Of a stretch of 64,000 nucleotides of DNA, positions 1 to 8,551 are shown in pieces. The stretch comes from Salegentibacter sp. 24 (GTDB taxonomy: Bacteria; Bacteroidota; Bacteroidia; Flavobacteriales; Flavobacteriaceae): the NCBI RefSeq assembly GCF_004362395.1, contig NZ_SNWE01000001.1, forward strand, positions 1 through 64,000, given 5' to 3'. The notes beneath the pieces were generated by a model, which did not search any database, was not told where the DNA came from, and was given only the letters and a program-made list of their open reading frames with translations. How positions within the stretch are numbered: position 1 is the first letter of the stretch; the number at the start of each line of letters is the position of its first letter. The position numbers and the translations under genes were made by a program.

Positions 1-55
1 ATTGGGCTGTTTTAGTGTTAGTAAAGAGACCGTCAAGCTCTTTAAATATAACACT

Positions 56-2530
56 TTACGCCCAATTCTTCTTTATATCCCATGAATTTTTCGGGTTAAT
101 TTTACTGGTATTATTAAAATCATAGATATCATTCTCTTCCCCTCCGATTACATTTATCCTTAAGGGTTCGCTGCCCTTGCCTGTGACTTTAAAAGTATCG
201 TCTCCATCAAGGCCATAGATCCAAATTTCATCTGTTGCTTCAGAATTATAGAAGTTTTCAAAGACATTCTCATTATTTTTATTAACTAATGTAATTTTGG
301 TAATACCGTTTTTCTTTCTTTCAATATTGAAAACATCATCTTCTTCAGTACCGGTTAACACTTGAAATTCCTGCAGATAATTATAATATCTTTGGGCGAT
401 ATCTCCCAAATTTTCCCTTCTCGCTTTAAGGCTTGCTTTTATTTGCTCAATACTTTGATCTTTCGCTGCTTTAGGTAAAGCTTCAAAGGCAGTTTCTATT
501 TGTTTATCGGTAAGCTTGGACTGAATAAAAGAAACTTGTTGCTGCCAATCCTTCCAATTTGATTCTTTGAGTAAACGTTGGTCTAAAGGATAACCTGAAA
601 GGTTAAACCATTTTACGTTATCTACATTTTCATCGAAAGTTTCCATTTTTCTCACCGTGGGTAATCCCAGTTTTACTAAATCCGGAATAAAACCGTCATA
701 ATTAGGGAATGCAAAATCCCGGTCTCTAGGAATAGGTTTGTAAAGTTTTGTGCCATCTTCCTGGGTATGAAGAGCCCATCGCCACTGATCAAAATGTCGA
801 TCCCAATCCCCTATTAACATATCAACCAACCGGTTCTTTATATATTCCTCTTCATCGACCTGGATATTCTTGGATTCTTTCATTTCTTCAAGAAGATCTG
901 TGGTGCTGATGATATTTTCCGGAGAGCCAAATAATTCAAATTCTTTATTTTCTGAACCTACGTGGGCTTCGAGCATATAGAGTTCCCCGCCATATTCATC
1001 GTTATTTAATCCCAGGGCTTTTTGCTTGGGAATGTAGAAAATTTCTGGTTTACCGGCCTTAATATTCAGTAAATCGTTGATATGCTTAAGCGAATAGCGG
1101 GCATAAGGATGTGCAGTAGTAAAAAGATCCATGGCATAACGCTGGGCCACGGTGTTTTCTATATAGTCTTTAATGTAGTGATCTTTTACTGCAGCGGCCT
1201 GTAAAAATCGGGTAGCACTTTTTCTTAATGCCCGTATTGTATACTCGTGATCATCTTTACTAATAAACCTAAGGGAACGTGATTGCATGCCACCACCTTC
1301 TTTTAATGGTTGAAGATTACCTTCTAAGGTGTCAAGAAATAACACCGGGGCTTTTATTTTTGTACTATAAACATCTCGATAAAAATCTCCAAAAAGCGTC
1401 TCATAAAGTCCCGATTTATCAGTTTCTTCCCTGGTGTAAATAGATGCGCTTATCGTATCGCCAATTTCTTCTTTGGTCTTAAAATCGATTTCGTCCCAGT
1501 TCGGTTCATCGCTTTTAATGGTTTTACTAAAAACGGGAGTGTCAGCATTATCAATTTCGTAGAGTTCGACTAAGGTTTCGTTATTTTTATGAGGGGTTAG
1601 TTTGGCATACCCTGCCTTGGTGGTTCCAAAATGTTCGTTTTCTTTCCTGATGCTTAGTTTTTCAGTTTTACCGGTTGTCCCACTTATAATTTGAGGAATA
1701 CCGTCGTCTTCTAAATACTGTAAATTCCCATCAATACCTGATGCGAAAATAACATTGTCATAAAGACTGGCAAGAGTTTCTAATCTCCCACGTAAATACC
1801 GGAATGCCTCACTTTGATAATCCTGTGCAGAAAAAGCTCCAATTTTTTCAAAAAAGGATATCCTAGAATTGCTCATAACAGGATGTTGCATGGAAACAAA
1901 AATTGTTTTTCCATGGGCATCTTTAATGGCATCCTTAAATTCTGCAAAAAATTGTTCACGCGTTTTGATATCGCACCCTGTATTCATATTTGGATATTCG
2001 TCCCAATCTTGCAAATACCATTGTGTGTCGATGGTAACCAAAACAATACCTTCTGTAATTTCTTCATTTTCTATGGGACAGCCATCGTCTGGCCAAACTT
2101 CTACATTAGATTGGTTGTCCTGTAGAAAGGATTCCAGATCGTCTATTCGGTTTTGTCCACCTTCATTCCATTCATTTTGTCCCGGTGTTAAAACTACTTT
2201 TCCGTTAAACTCTGCCAGGGCATCCAGTAAATTCTTTTTCAGAAAATGCTTTTGTTTTTCCCGTTCTCCTTCTGGTAAAAACCCTCTGGATGTTATAAAA
2301 TTTCCGGGAATCAATAAAGTAGCTGATTTATCATTTTTGGAAGCCTTAATTATTGCTTTCAATAGTTTTTGACCTTCTACTGTTAGATCTTCACCAATAT
2401 TTCCAGCAACATAAAAACTATGCTCAAAGGATTCAATCTCTTCCTTTTCGGAAGAAAGCTGAGCAGAAGCCGATAATCCAGTAATTAAAAATATAAGTGT
2501 CAGCTTAAGAAGTCCTTGAGTATTTCCCAT
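56..2530 (-). CDS. Degenerate calcineurin-like phosphoesterase, C-terminally short
   Basis: The fold is recognisable from segments such as NGCPI-like, SQW-like (here DTQWYLQDWDEYP), SGxxxNLQYLE and DRDFAFPNYDG, which I know from large Bacteroidota metallophosphoesterases. The usual metal-binding motifs are all altered: GD is GN (PGNFI), GNHDW is GQNEW, HHP is QHP, and GHxH is GIDG. Catalysis by the usual di-metal site is therefore unlikely. I chose the ATG at 2530 because it starts a clean signal peptide ending in SASA-Q; an upstream in-frame ATG at 2587 adds 19 residues that do not look like a signal. The protein stops soon after a GGEENDIYDF segment. Family members as I recall them run several hundred residues further into a membrane beta-barrel, which is missing here. 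It may be a pseudoenzyme that kept the middle domain, or a decaying gene. Confidence 0.7.
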   Translation of the reverse strand: MGNTQGLLKLTLIFLITGLSASAQLSSEKEEIESFEHSFYVAGNIGEDLTVEGQKLLKAIIKASKNDKSATLLIPGNFITSRGFLPEGEREKQKHFLKKNLLDALAEFNGKVVLTPGQNEWNEGGQNRIDDLESFLQDNQSNVEVWPDDGCPIENEEITEGIVLVTIDTQWYLQDWDEYPNMNTGCDIKTREQFFAEFKDAIKDAHGKTIFVSMQHPVMSNSRISFFEKIGAFSAQDYQSEAFRYLRGRLETLASLYDNVIFASGIDGNLQYLEDDGIPQIISGTTGKTEKLSIRKENEHFGTTKAGYAKLTPHKNNETLVELYEIDNADTPVFSKTIKSDEPNWDEIDFKTKEEIGDTISASIYTREETDKSGLYETLFGDFYRDVYSTKIKAPVLFLDTLEGNLQPLKEGGGMQSRSLRFISKDDHEYTIRALRKSATRFLQAAAVKDHYIKDYIENTVAQRYAMDLFTTAHPYARYSLKHINDLLNIKAGKPEIFYIPKQKALGLNNDEYGGELYMLEAHVGSENKEFELFGSPENIISTTDLLEEMKESKNIQVDEEEYIKNRLVDMLIGDWDRHFDQWRWALHTQEDGTKLYKPIPRDRDFAFPNYDGFIPDLVKLGLPTVRKMETFDENVDNVKWFNLSGYPLDQRLLKESNWKDWQQQVSFIQSKLTDKQIETAFEALPKAAKDQSIEQIKASLKARRENLGDIAQRYYNYLQEFQVLTGTEEDDVFNIERKKNGITKITLVNKNNENVFENFYNSEATDEIWIYGLDGDDTFKVTGKGSEPLRINVIGGEENDIYDFNNTSKINPKNSWDIKKNWA

Positions 2531-2658
2531 AAATGAAATAATGTAATTTGATTTAGAACAAACATCAAATCTTTTGAAAAAATGCAAATTGGCAATAACT
2601 TTTAACGGATTATAACACTTGGCTTTAGTAAGTCTTTAACTTTTAAAAAAACCTATCA

Positions 2659-3108
2659 CTAGTTTAAATTTCTTCTTTCGATGAAAAAGCGTTTCAGTAA
2701 GTTTGAGGCTTCTGCGGCTAATACACCGGATTTTATTTCAGTTTTTGGGTGCAGTTTTACTCCGGTTTTTCGGTATCCTCTTTGAAGATCTTCTGCAGCA
2801 AAAATAAGTTTAGAGAGTTGACTCCAGTATAAAGCTCCAGCGCACATTTGGCAGGGCTCGAGGCTCACATACATGCGGCAATCTTTCAGGTATTTCCCGC
2901 CAAGAAAACTGGCTGCGGCGGTTATGACCTGCATTTCAGCATGTGCCGTAACATCGTTAAGCGTTTCGGTTAAATTATGACCGCGCGCAATAATTTGATT
3001 ATTGATTACCACTACAACCCCAACAGGTATTTCACCTTTTTCAAAAGCTTTCTCGGCTTCATCCAGGGCTTTTCGCATAAAATATTTGTCGTCGTAAGGC
3101 TGCAGCAT
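2659..3108 (-). CDS. tadA: tRNA adenosine(34) deaminase TadA
   Basis: A 149-residue cytidine/deoxycytidylate-deaminase-fold protein. Zinc and catalytic motifs are complete: HAE at residues 56-58 (His56 ligand, Glu58 proton shuttle) and PCQMC at 85-89 (Cys86, Cys89 ligands). Length and the LEPCQMCAGA block match TadA, which converts A34 to inosine in tRNA-Arg(ACG). Some annotation systems call it simply a nucleoside deaminase. It lies 71 bp upstream of, and on the same strand as, the phosphoesterase-like gene, and is divergent from dxs, so the short gap up to 3206 carries both promoters. Confidence 0.93.
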   Translation of the reverse strand: MLQPYDDKYFMRKALDEAEKAFEKGEIPVGVVVVINNQIIARGHNLTETLNDVTAHAEMQVITAAASFLGGKYLKDCRMYVSLEPCQMCAGALYWSQLSKLIFAAEDLQRGYRKTGVKLHPKTEIKSGVLAAEASNLLKRFFIERRNLN

Positions 3109-3192
3109 TTTGGTTGATTTTTCTGTTTGAAAGATAAAAATTAAAAATTTAGCTTCTGAAGAAATACTTACAAGAAATATCTTTCCAAAGCT

Positions 3193-3200
3193 TAACTTTG
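3193..3200 (+). promoter_or_regulatory. Candidate -7 promoter element of dxs
   Basis: TAACTTTG matches the Bacteroidota -7 consensus TAnnTTTG and ends only 6 bases before the dxs ATG at 3207, so the transcript would be leaderless or nearly so. No TTG was found at the preferred -33 distance. Confidence 0.5.
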
Positions 3201-3206
3201 TGCATT

Positions 3207-4985
3207 ATGGATCGTAAGATTTTAGAAGATATACATTCCCCAGAAGACCTGCGGAAACTCCCACCTGATAAATTAGGGTTAGTGGCGGCAGCTCTTAGGA
3301 GATTCATCATAGATGTTGTAGCTACAAAAGAAGGACATTTAGGGGCCAGTCTTGGGGTAGTGGAATTAACTATAGCTTTGCATTATGCTTTTAACACGCC
3401 AGAGGACCTATTGGTTTGGGATGTTGGTCATCAGGCATACGGGCATAAGATTTTGACGGGCAGGCGAGAGAATTTTCACACCAATAGAAGGTTGAATGGT
3501 ATTAGTGGATTTCCAAAACGCGAAGAAAGTCCTTACGATACATTTGGAGTGGGGCATTCTTCCACCTCAATTTCGGCAGCCTTGGGAATGGCCATAGCCT
3601 CAAATCTTAAAGGACAATTTAATAGGCACCATATAGCGGTGGTGGGAGACGCTTCTATTGCCAGTGGGATGGCTTTTGAAGGATTAAATCATGCGGGAGT
3701 AACAAATGCGAATTTATTGGTGGTTCTTAATGATAACGCCATTGGAATAGATCCTAGTGTTGGGGCTCTAAAACAGTATCTTACTAAAGCCAGGGTAGGT
3801 TATAAGCCCAAACAAAGCAATATTATTGAAGCTCTCAATTTTAAATATTTTGGACCTGTAGATGGTCATGATCTCGCCGGCTTGCTTGAAGTTTTCGAAA
3901 AGATGAAAAACATAGCGGGGCCAAAATTTCTTCACGTAATTACGACAAAGGGTAAAGGCTTAAAAAAAGCTGAAGAAGATCAAGTAAAATATCATGCGCC
4001 GGGGAGATTCAAACCTGATACCGGTGAACTTCTACCTTATGATACCGCTGCACTCCCATTGAAATACCAAGATGTATTTGGACTCACTTTAGTAGAATTA
4101 GCTAAAAAGAACAAAAGGATTATCGGAATTACACCTGCTATGCCCACCGGAAGTTCTCTCAAATTTATGATGCAGGTTTTTCCTGAACGAGCATTTGATG
4201 TTGGAATAGCCGAACAGCATGCGGTAACGCTTTCCGCAGGAATGGCGACCCAGGGTTTTATAGTTTTTTGCGCCATTTACTCAACTTTTTTACAAAGGGC
4301 GTATGACCAGGTAATTCACGATGTTGCTCTTCAAAAATTACCAGTTATTTTTTGCCTTGATAGAGCAGGTCTCGTGGGTGAGGACGGTGCTACCCATCAT
4401 GGGGTTTTTGATATTGCTTATTTACGGTGTATCCCGAATATTATAATTGCTGCACCTAGTGATGAAACTGAACTTAGAAATATGCTTTATACGGCTCAAC
4501 TCGGTTTAAGTCTTCCCATGGCAATTAGATATCCCCGTGGTAGAGGAGTTAAATTGGATTGGGAAACCCCTTTTCAAAAAATTCAAATTGGAAAAGCCAG
4601 GTGTTTACAGAAGGGTATTAAAATTGCTGTATTAAGTGTTGGAAATATGGTACAGAATGTATCCAAAGCCATAGAGAATATTAAAGTTGAAAAGATCGGA
4701 CATTATGATATGCGATTTGTAAAACCCTTAGATGAAGATGTTTTACACGCCGTATTTAAAAAATACAAAGCTATTATTACTATTGAAGATGGTGTAGTAA
4801 CGGGTGGCTTTGGTAGTGCTGTTTTAGAATTTGCTGCCCGGTCCAATTATAAATCAAAAATCAGGAATTTAGGTTTACCTGATGAGTTTATAGAACAGGG
4901 AAATATAGATGAGTTACAAGAAATTGCAAAAATTAACGTTGAATATATTGAGGAAGAAATAGTGTCTCTTCTTCAAAATATTTAA
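3207..4985 (+). CDS. dxs: 1-deoxy-D-xylulose-5-phosphate synthase
   Basis: First enzyme of the non-mevalonate isoprenoid pathway: pyruvate plus glyceraldehyde 3-phosphate gives DXP, with thiamine diphosphate as cofactor. Seen are the N-terminal GHLGASLG and WDVGHQAYGHK blocks (His44, His75), the ThDP/Mg motif GDAS (147-150) to NDN (175-177), the EQHAVTLSAGMA block with the catalytic Glu in the pyrimidine-binding domain, DRAGLVGEDGATHHG, and the C-terminal transketolase domain. At 592 residues it is slightly shorter than the 620-residue E. coli type. The ATG at 3207 is preferred over an in-frame TTG at 3198, which lies inside the promoter element. The DUF3078 gene follows 30 bp downstream and shares its terminator. 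Confidence 0.96.
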   Translation: MDRKILEDIHSPEDLRKLPPDKLGLVAAALRRFIIDVVATKEGHLGASLGVVELTIALHYAFNTPEDLLVWDVGHQAYGHKILTGRRENFHTNRRLNGISGFPKREESPYDTFGVGHSSTSISAALGMAIASNLKGQFNRHHIAVVGDASIASGMAFEGLNHAGVTNANLLVVLNDNAIGIDPSVGALKQYLTKARVGYKPKQSNIIEALNFKYFGPVDGHDLAGLLEVFEKMKNIAGPKFLHVITTKGKGLKKAEEDQVKYHAPGRFKPDTGELLPYDTAALPLKYQDVFGLTLVELAKKNKRIIGITPAMPTGSSLKFMMQVFPERAFDVGIAEQHAVTLSAGMATQGFIVFCAIYSTFLQRAYDQVIHDVALQKLPVIFCLDRAGLVGEDGATHHGVFDIAYLRCIPNIIIAAPSDETELRNMLYTAQLGLSLPMAIRYPRGRGVKLDWETPFQKIQIGKARCLQKGIKIAVLSVGNMVQNVSKAIENIKVEKIGHYDMRFVKPLDEDVLHAVFKKYKAIITIEDGVVTGGFGSAVLEFAARSNYKSKIRNLGLPDEFIEQGNIDELQEIAKINVEYIEEEIVSLLQNI

Positions 4986-5015
4986 TTTTGCAATTCCGAC
5001 AATCTAAATTAACCA

Positions 5016-6038
5016 ATGAAATTCAAAGTCTTATGTCTTTTAGCCCTTTTAGTGCATTTAAATTTAACCGCAAAAAATTCTTTTTCAGATTATTATCCTG
5101 ACTATTATACCGATACTATAAAGCCTTCAGATTCTTTGAAAGTGGTTAAGGATACCACCGAGGCAGATTCCGTGGTGGTGGTTTTTTGGACAGAAAAAAA
5201 TCAAGTAGGTGTTAATATTAGTGAGGTCGCTTTTATTAATTGGAGTGCTGGAGGGAATAATTCAATTTCAGCATTGGTGTACGGTACTGCCGAGCGAAAT
5301 TATAAGAAAGATGATCTTTTCTGGCGTAACAAAGCCTTGGTGCGTTACGGAATTAATTCTCAGGAAGGACAGGAGCTTAGAAAAACCGAGGATGAGTTAC
5401 GATTAAGCTCTTCTTTTGGTTATAGAAAAGATTCAACTTCTAACTGGTTTTATTCGGCAAAATTTGATTTTAATACACAGTTTACGAACGGATACAGATA
5501 CCCTGATACCAATAGCCCAATTTCGAAATTCATGGCACCGGGTTATTTATTTTTAGGAATTGGGACTGAATATTCAGATCCTGTGGAAGATCTTAAGGTA
5601 TATATTTCTCCGGTAACCCAAAAATCTACCTTTGTGCTTGCTCAGAGACTGGCCAATGAAGGCATGTTCGGAGTGACAGGTGCAGTTCGTGATAGCCTTG
5701 GAAATATTATTGAGGAAGGAGAAAATGTACGAACAGAATTCGGTTTCCTGGTGACAAGTGATTTTTCCAAAGAGGTATTTGAAAATGTTGAGGTAGATAA
5801 CCAGTTGAGTTTGTATTCAGATTACCTGAATAAATTTGGCAATATTGATGTTGAATGGCAATTAAATGTGAATCTAAAGGTTAACGATTTTATAAAGGCC
5901 AATGTAGGTTCTCATTTACGTTATGATGACGATGTGAAATATAAGCAGGATATTGATGGGGACGGGGAATTGGAGACTACAGGAGCCAGGATTCAGTTCA
6001 AACAAATGTTAGGCGTCGGACTCGTCTATGAATTTTAA
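5016..6038 (+). CDS. DUF3078 family exported protein
   Basis: 340 residues with an N-terminal signal peptide (hydrophobic stretch to about residue 19) followed by a beta-rich domain with many aromatic positions. The INWSAGGNNS, RYGINSQEGQELRKTEDE and APGYLFLGIGTEY segments are typical of DUF3078, a Bacteroidota family of probable outer-membrane or periplasmic beta proteins of unknown function. It is the second gene of the dxs transcript and precedes a clear terminator. The pairing with dxs is one I recall from other Flavobacteriia, which gives no function but supports a real gene. Confidence 0.85.
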   Translation: MKFKVLCLLALLVHLNLTAKNSFSDYYPDYYTDTIKPSDSLKVVKDTTEADSVVVVFWTEKNQVGVNISEVAFINWSAGGNNSISALVYGTAERNYKKDDLFWRNKALVRYGINSQEGQELRKTEDELRLSSSFGYRKDSTSNWFYSAKFDFNTQFTNGYRYPDTNSPISKFMAPGYLFLGIGTEYSDPVEDLKVYISPVTQKSTFVLAQRLANEGMFGVTGAVRDSLGNIIEEGENVRTEFGFLVTSDFSKEVFENVEVDNQLSLYSDYLNKFGNIDVEWQLNVNLKVNDFIKANVGSHLRYDDDVKYKQDIDGDGELETTGARIQFKQMLGVGLVYEF

Positions 6039-6044
6039 GGCGGC

Positions 6045-6069
6045 CGGTTGCCTAAGCCGGCATTTTTTA
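6045..6069 (+). terminator. Rho-independent terminator of dxs-DUF3078
   Basis: GCCGG (6045-6049) pairs with CCGGC (6059-6063), extended by one G-U and one A-U pair around a five-base loop, followed at once by a run of six T. It starts a few bases after the DUF3078 stop. Confidence 0.85.
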
Positions 6070-7413
6070 CAATTTAATTCCTTTATATTTTTTAAATGAA
6101 GCAACTGTAAAACCATCGGTTAATGAAGCGGTATAGGAACAAATTTCCAATAAACGTCTGTAAATCGAATTCTCTTCCTGCAAATAATTTAAATGTGGCG
6201 CAGATTTTAAAACGAGTTGATTAAAGTTAGAATCTTCATGACCTTTCTTCGGAAGCAGCGCTTCCGTATAAGTGTCTAAAAGATGCGAGAGCATTTTATA
6301 ACCAGCAATTTCTTTACTAATCACCTCTTCGCTCTGGTAAATTTTTTCGATACTAATTTTAATAATATCGTCTATTTGAGCTTCATACTTGCTCTTATCC
6401 AACAAGCCTTGATGGAATTTTCCAGCAAGAATTGCCTCTTCATTTTTTAGAAAAGTTTCCACGGCTTCTGTTATTAAGGTATTTATGGCAAGTGCTCTTA
6501 AGTAGCTAAGCCTATCCGCTGTATTGGTAAGGCTATTATATTTGGTAGTATTTATTTTGTCTTTAACGAGTTTAATAAGATACTCCAACGCATAATCTTC
6601 CTCTATGAGCCCAAGATTTATACCATCTTCAAAATCGATAATGGTATAACAAATATCATCGGCAGCTTCAACCAAAAATGCCAGAGGGTGTCGATTATAA
6701 CTTGAATCTTTATTTTTTCCAGTCTCTAAAAGACCTAGTTCTACAGCCACTTCTTTAAAAATCTCTTTTTCAGTTTGAAAAAAACCAAATTTCTTGTCCG
6801 CTACATTTTGTGTGGGTTTATGCGGGAGGGATTCTTTGGGATATTTTATAAAAGCCCCCAGGGTGGCATAAGAAAGTCGAAGCCCGCCAGCGATTCCCGG
6901 TTTGTTCTGAGTAAGAATCTTAAAGCCATTGGCGTTTCCTTCAAATTTCACAAGATCTTGATATTCTTTTGAAGAAAGTTCATCTTTAAAACGTCTCCCA
7001 TTTCCGTGGCTAAAATATTCCCCGATAGCTTTTTCTCCAGAATGCCCAAAAGGAGGATTCCCTATATCGTGAGCGAGCGCGGCGGCAGCTACAATAGCTC
7101 CAAAATCATTCATTTTGTAAGCGTGTGTCTTTTCTAGTTGTGGGTGTTTTTCTAGAATTTTTTGGCCTGCTAGCCTGCCTAAAGATCGTCCCACTACTGA
7201 AACTTCTAAACTATGGGTTAAGCGGGTGTGAACAAAATCAGTTTTAGAAAGTGGAATCACCTGTGTTTTGTCCTGCAAACTCCTAAAAGGGGAAGAGAAT
7301 ATTATTCGGTCGTAATCTACTTCAAATCCTAAACGGGTTTCGTCCTGTTCTTTTCTCAACCTCTTATTTGTATCTCCAAAACGTTTTAAAGAAAGGAGTT
7401 GTTCCCAGTTCAT
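6067..7413 (-). CDS. dgt: dGTPase / deoxynucleotide triphosphohydrolase
   Basis: HD-superfamily hydrolase that converts dGTP (often other dNTPs too) to the deoxynucleoside and triphosphate. The ordered HD motifs are visible: FRSLQDKTQV, H in TRLTHSLEV, then AHDIGNPPFGHSGE, and a later EAADDICYTIIDFEDG block. The length (about 448 residues) fits the Dgt branch rather than short HD nucleotidases. The start is one of two adjacent ATG codons (7416 or 7413). It lies on the same strand as the R2-like gene upstream but is separated from it by a strong terminator and has its own candidate promoter at 7459-7466. The two genes side by side suggest dNTP-pool control. Confidence 0.92.
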   Translation of the reverse strand: MNWEQLLSLKRFGDTNKRLRKEQDETRLGFEVDYDRIIFSSPFRSLQDKTQVIPLSKTDFVHTRLTHSLEVSVVGRSLGRLAGQKILEKHPQLEKTHAYKMNDFGAIVAAAALAHDIGNPPFGHSGEKAIGEYFSHGNGRRFKDELSSKEYQDLVKFEGNANGFKILTQNKPGIAGGLRLSYATLGAFIKYPKESLPHKPTQNVADKKFGFFQTEKEIFKEVAVELGLLETGKNKDSSYNRHPLAFLVEAADDICYTIIDFEDGINLGLIEEDYALEYLIKLVKDKINTTKYNSLTNTADRLSYLRALAINTLITEAVETFLKNEEAILAGKFHQGLLDKSKYEAQIDDIIKISIEKIYQSEEVISKEIAGYKMLSHLLDTYTEALLPKKGHEDSNFNQLVLKSAPHLNYLQEENSIYRRLLEICSYTASLTDGFTVASFKKYKGIKL

Positions 7414-7458
7414 CATAATTTAATTCCTGTTTATAGTAGAAATTTCTAATTCTACTCC

Positions 7459-7466
7459 AAAAATAA
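7459..7466 (-). promoter_or_regulatory. Candidate -7 promoter element of dgt
   Basis: Read on the minus strand this is TATTTTTG, matching TAnnTTTG, about 45 bases before the dgt start and downstream of the terminator of the preceding gene. Confidence 0.45.
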
Positions 7467-7561
7467 AAAAAGCTATAAGAATATAAGCTAGAAGATTGCG
7501 AATTGCTGGAGGTAACTATGAGTTTTATTAACTGTTTTAATGAAGAAGCCCGGGGGGAGGC

Positions 7562-7617
7562 TTTAAAAAAAACTGAAACAAGACCACATTGGGGATCATG
7601 GCCCTTGTTTCAGTTTT
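7562..7617 (-). terminator. Strong terminator after the R2-like gene
   Basis: A perfect 14-bp inverted repeat, AAAACTGAAACAAG at 7569-7582 and its complement at 7604-7617, with a 21-base loop. On the minus strand the stem runs straight into a T tract. The stem overlaps the stop codon of the R2-like gene (7616-7618). Confidence 0.85.
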
Positions 7618-8551
7618 ATAAATCAGTATTTTTACTGATCTTACTAAATTTTTCGTCAGATTTACTACTGCTTGTAAAGTCTTTTGCTCGTTTTTCTAAT
7701 AGATTTTCTTTTGCCGCTTCTTCTGTATCCCAAATTTTGTCTACCATTAAATCTGTAAATAACCTGTTGCTTTCATAATCAAGATAATCGTTTAAAGACT
7801 TCGGTTTTAACCCAATTAAGTCCAGAGGGAGGAAATTAGCAATAACTTCTTTTTCTATAGCAACCGCTTCACTAATAATTTGAAAAACTTTTTTATCTGA
7901 AATATCCTCTGAAAGATGATTTCTAAATAACTGTGTAGCAAAATCGCGATGTAGGGCTTTATCCCGGTAAATCATTTCATAGGTATAACTAAGACCGGGC
8001 ATTAAGCCGCAGTTTTTAATCCAGAAAATCGCGGCAAAACCACCATAGGAAAAAATACTTTTGGCTGTGGCAAGAGCGACTAATTTCTCGGAAAATGAGT
8101 TGCTATTAGGCCATTTGCTTATCCAGTCTTCTCTTTTTGTGGTAGCTGGAAAATTTAAAACCTCCTTAAAAACTTCTTCCTGCTCGGTGCTGGTTAAAAA
8201 GGAATTCAAACAAATTCCATAAGCTTCTGTATGGGTATTTTCCATTACCACCTGCAAATCGAGAAAAGATTTTGCTTCTGGAAGCTTGATGTCTTCACTA
8301 AGTTTTTTGGTGGACTTTCCATTGAGGTTATGTTCCGTATGAAGTATTAAACCAATGATTTTATTTAGCAATAAACGTTTATCTTCACTTAATTCCTTTT
8401 GGTCTAATAAATCCTGATGAATATCTATAGCTCCTGAAGTCCAGAAATTCGCTTCAATTGCTTTATAAGAATCCCAAATATCATTGTGTTTTACAGGAAA
8501 AATTACAAATCGGTCTTTGTTATCCCGGAGTAGGGGTTCCTGTTTACTCAT
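7616..8551 (-). CDS. Ribonucleotide reductase R2-like protein with altered metal site
   Basis: A 311-residue ferritin-like protein clearly related to class I ribonucleotide reductase small subunits (FVIFPVKHNDIW, EANFWT, IFWIKNCGLMPGLSY). Aligned by motif to the mouse R2 family, it keeps Asp43, Glu104 and His107, the radical-type Tyr111 (ENTHTEAY), Trp26 and His201. The third and fourth carboxylate ligands, normally in AAVEGIFF and RDEGLH, are Lys164 (ATAKSIF) and Lys198 (RDKALH). The C-terminal tail has no Tyr or Trp where R2 proteins carry the radical-relay Tyr (EKRAKDF instead of EKRVGEY) and no recognisable R1-binding end. No nrdA, nrdE or nrdI gene is near. It may be a metal-free R2, a regulatory pseudoenzyme, or an R2-like oxidase; the usual NrdB role is doubtful. 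Confidence 0.85.
   Translation of the reverse strand: MSKQEPLLRDNKDRFVIFPVKHNDIWDSYKAIEANFWTSGAIDIHQDLLDQKELSEDKRLLLNKIIGLILHTEHNLNGKSTKKLSEDIKLPEAKSFLDLQVVMENTHTEAYGICLNSFLTSTEQEEVFKEVLNFPATTKREDWISKWPNSNSFSEKLVALATAKSIFSYGGFAAIFWIKNCGLMPGLSYTYEMIYRDKALHRDFATQLFRNHLSEDISDKKVFQIISEAVAIEKEVIANFLPLDLIGLKPKSLNDYLDYESNRLFTDLMVDKIWDTEEAAKENLLEKRAKDFTSSSKSDEKFSKISKNTDL

Noticed and set aside
1-55. Continuation of the phosphoesterase barrel by frameshift
   Set aside because: The three minus-strand frames of these 55 bases show no recognisable barrel sequence, and the stretch is too short to judge.
3198-3206. TTG start for dxs giving three extra residues
   Set aside because: The codon lies inside the TAACTTTG promoter element, and the ATG at 3207 is the better start.
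7503-7778. 91-codon open frame on the plus strand
   Set aside because: It runs through the terminator hairpin and antisense to the end of the well-supported R2-like gene.
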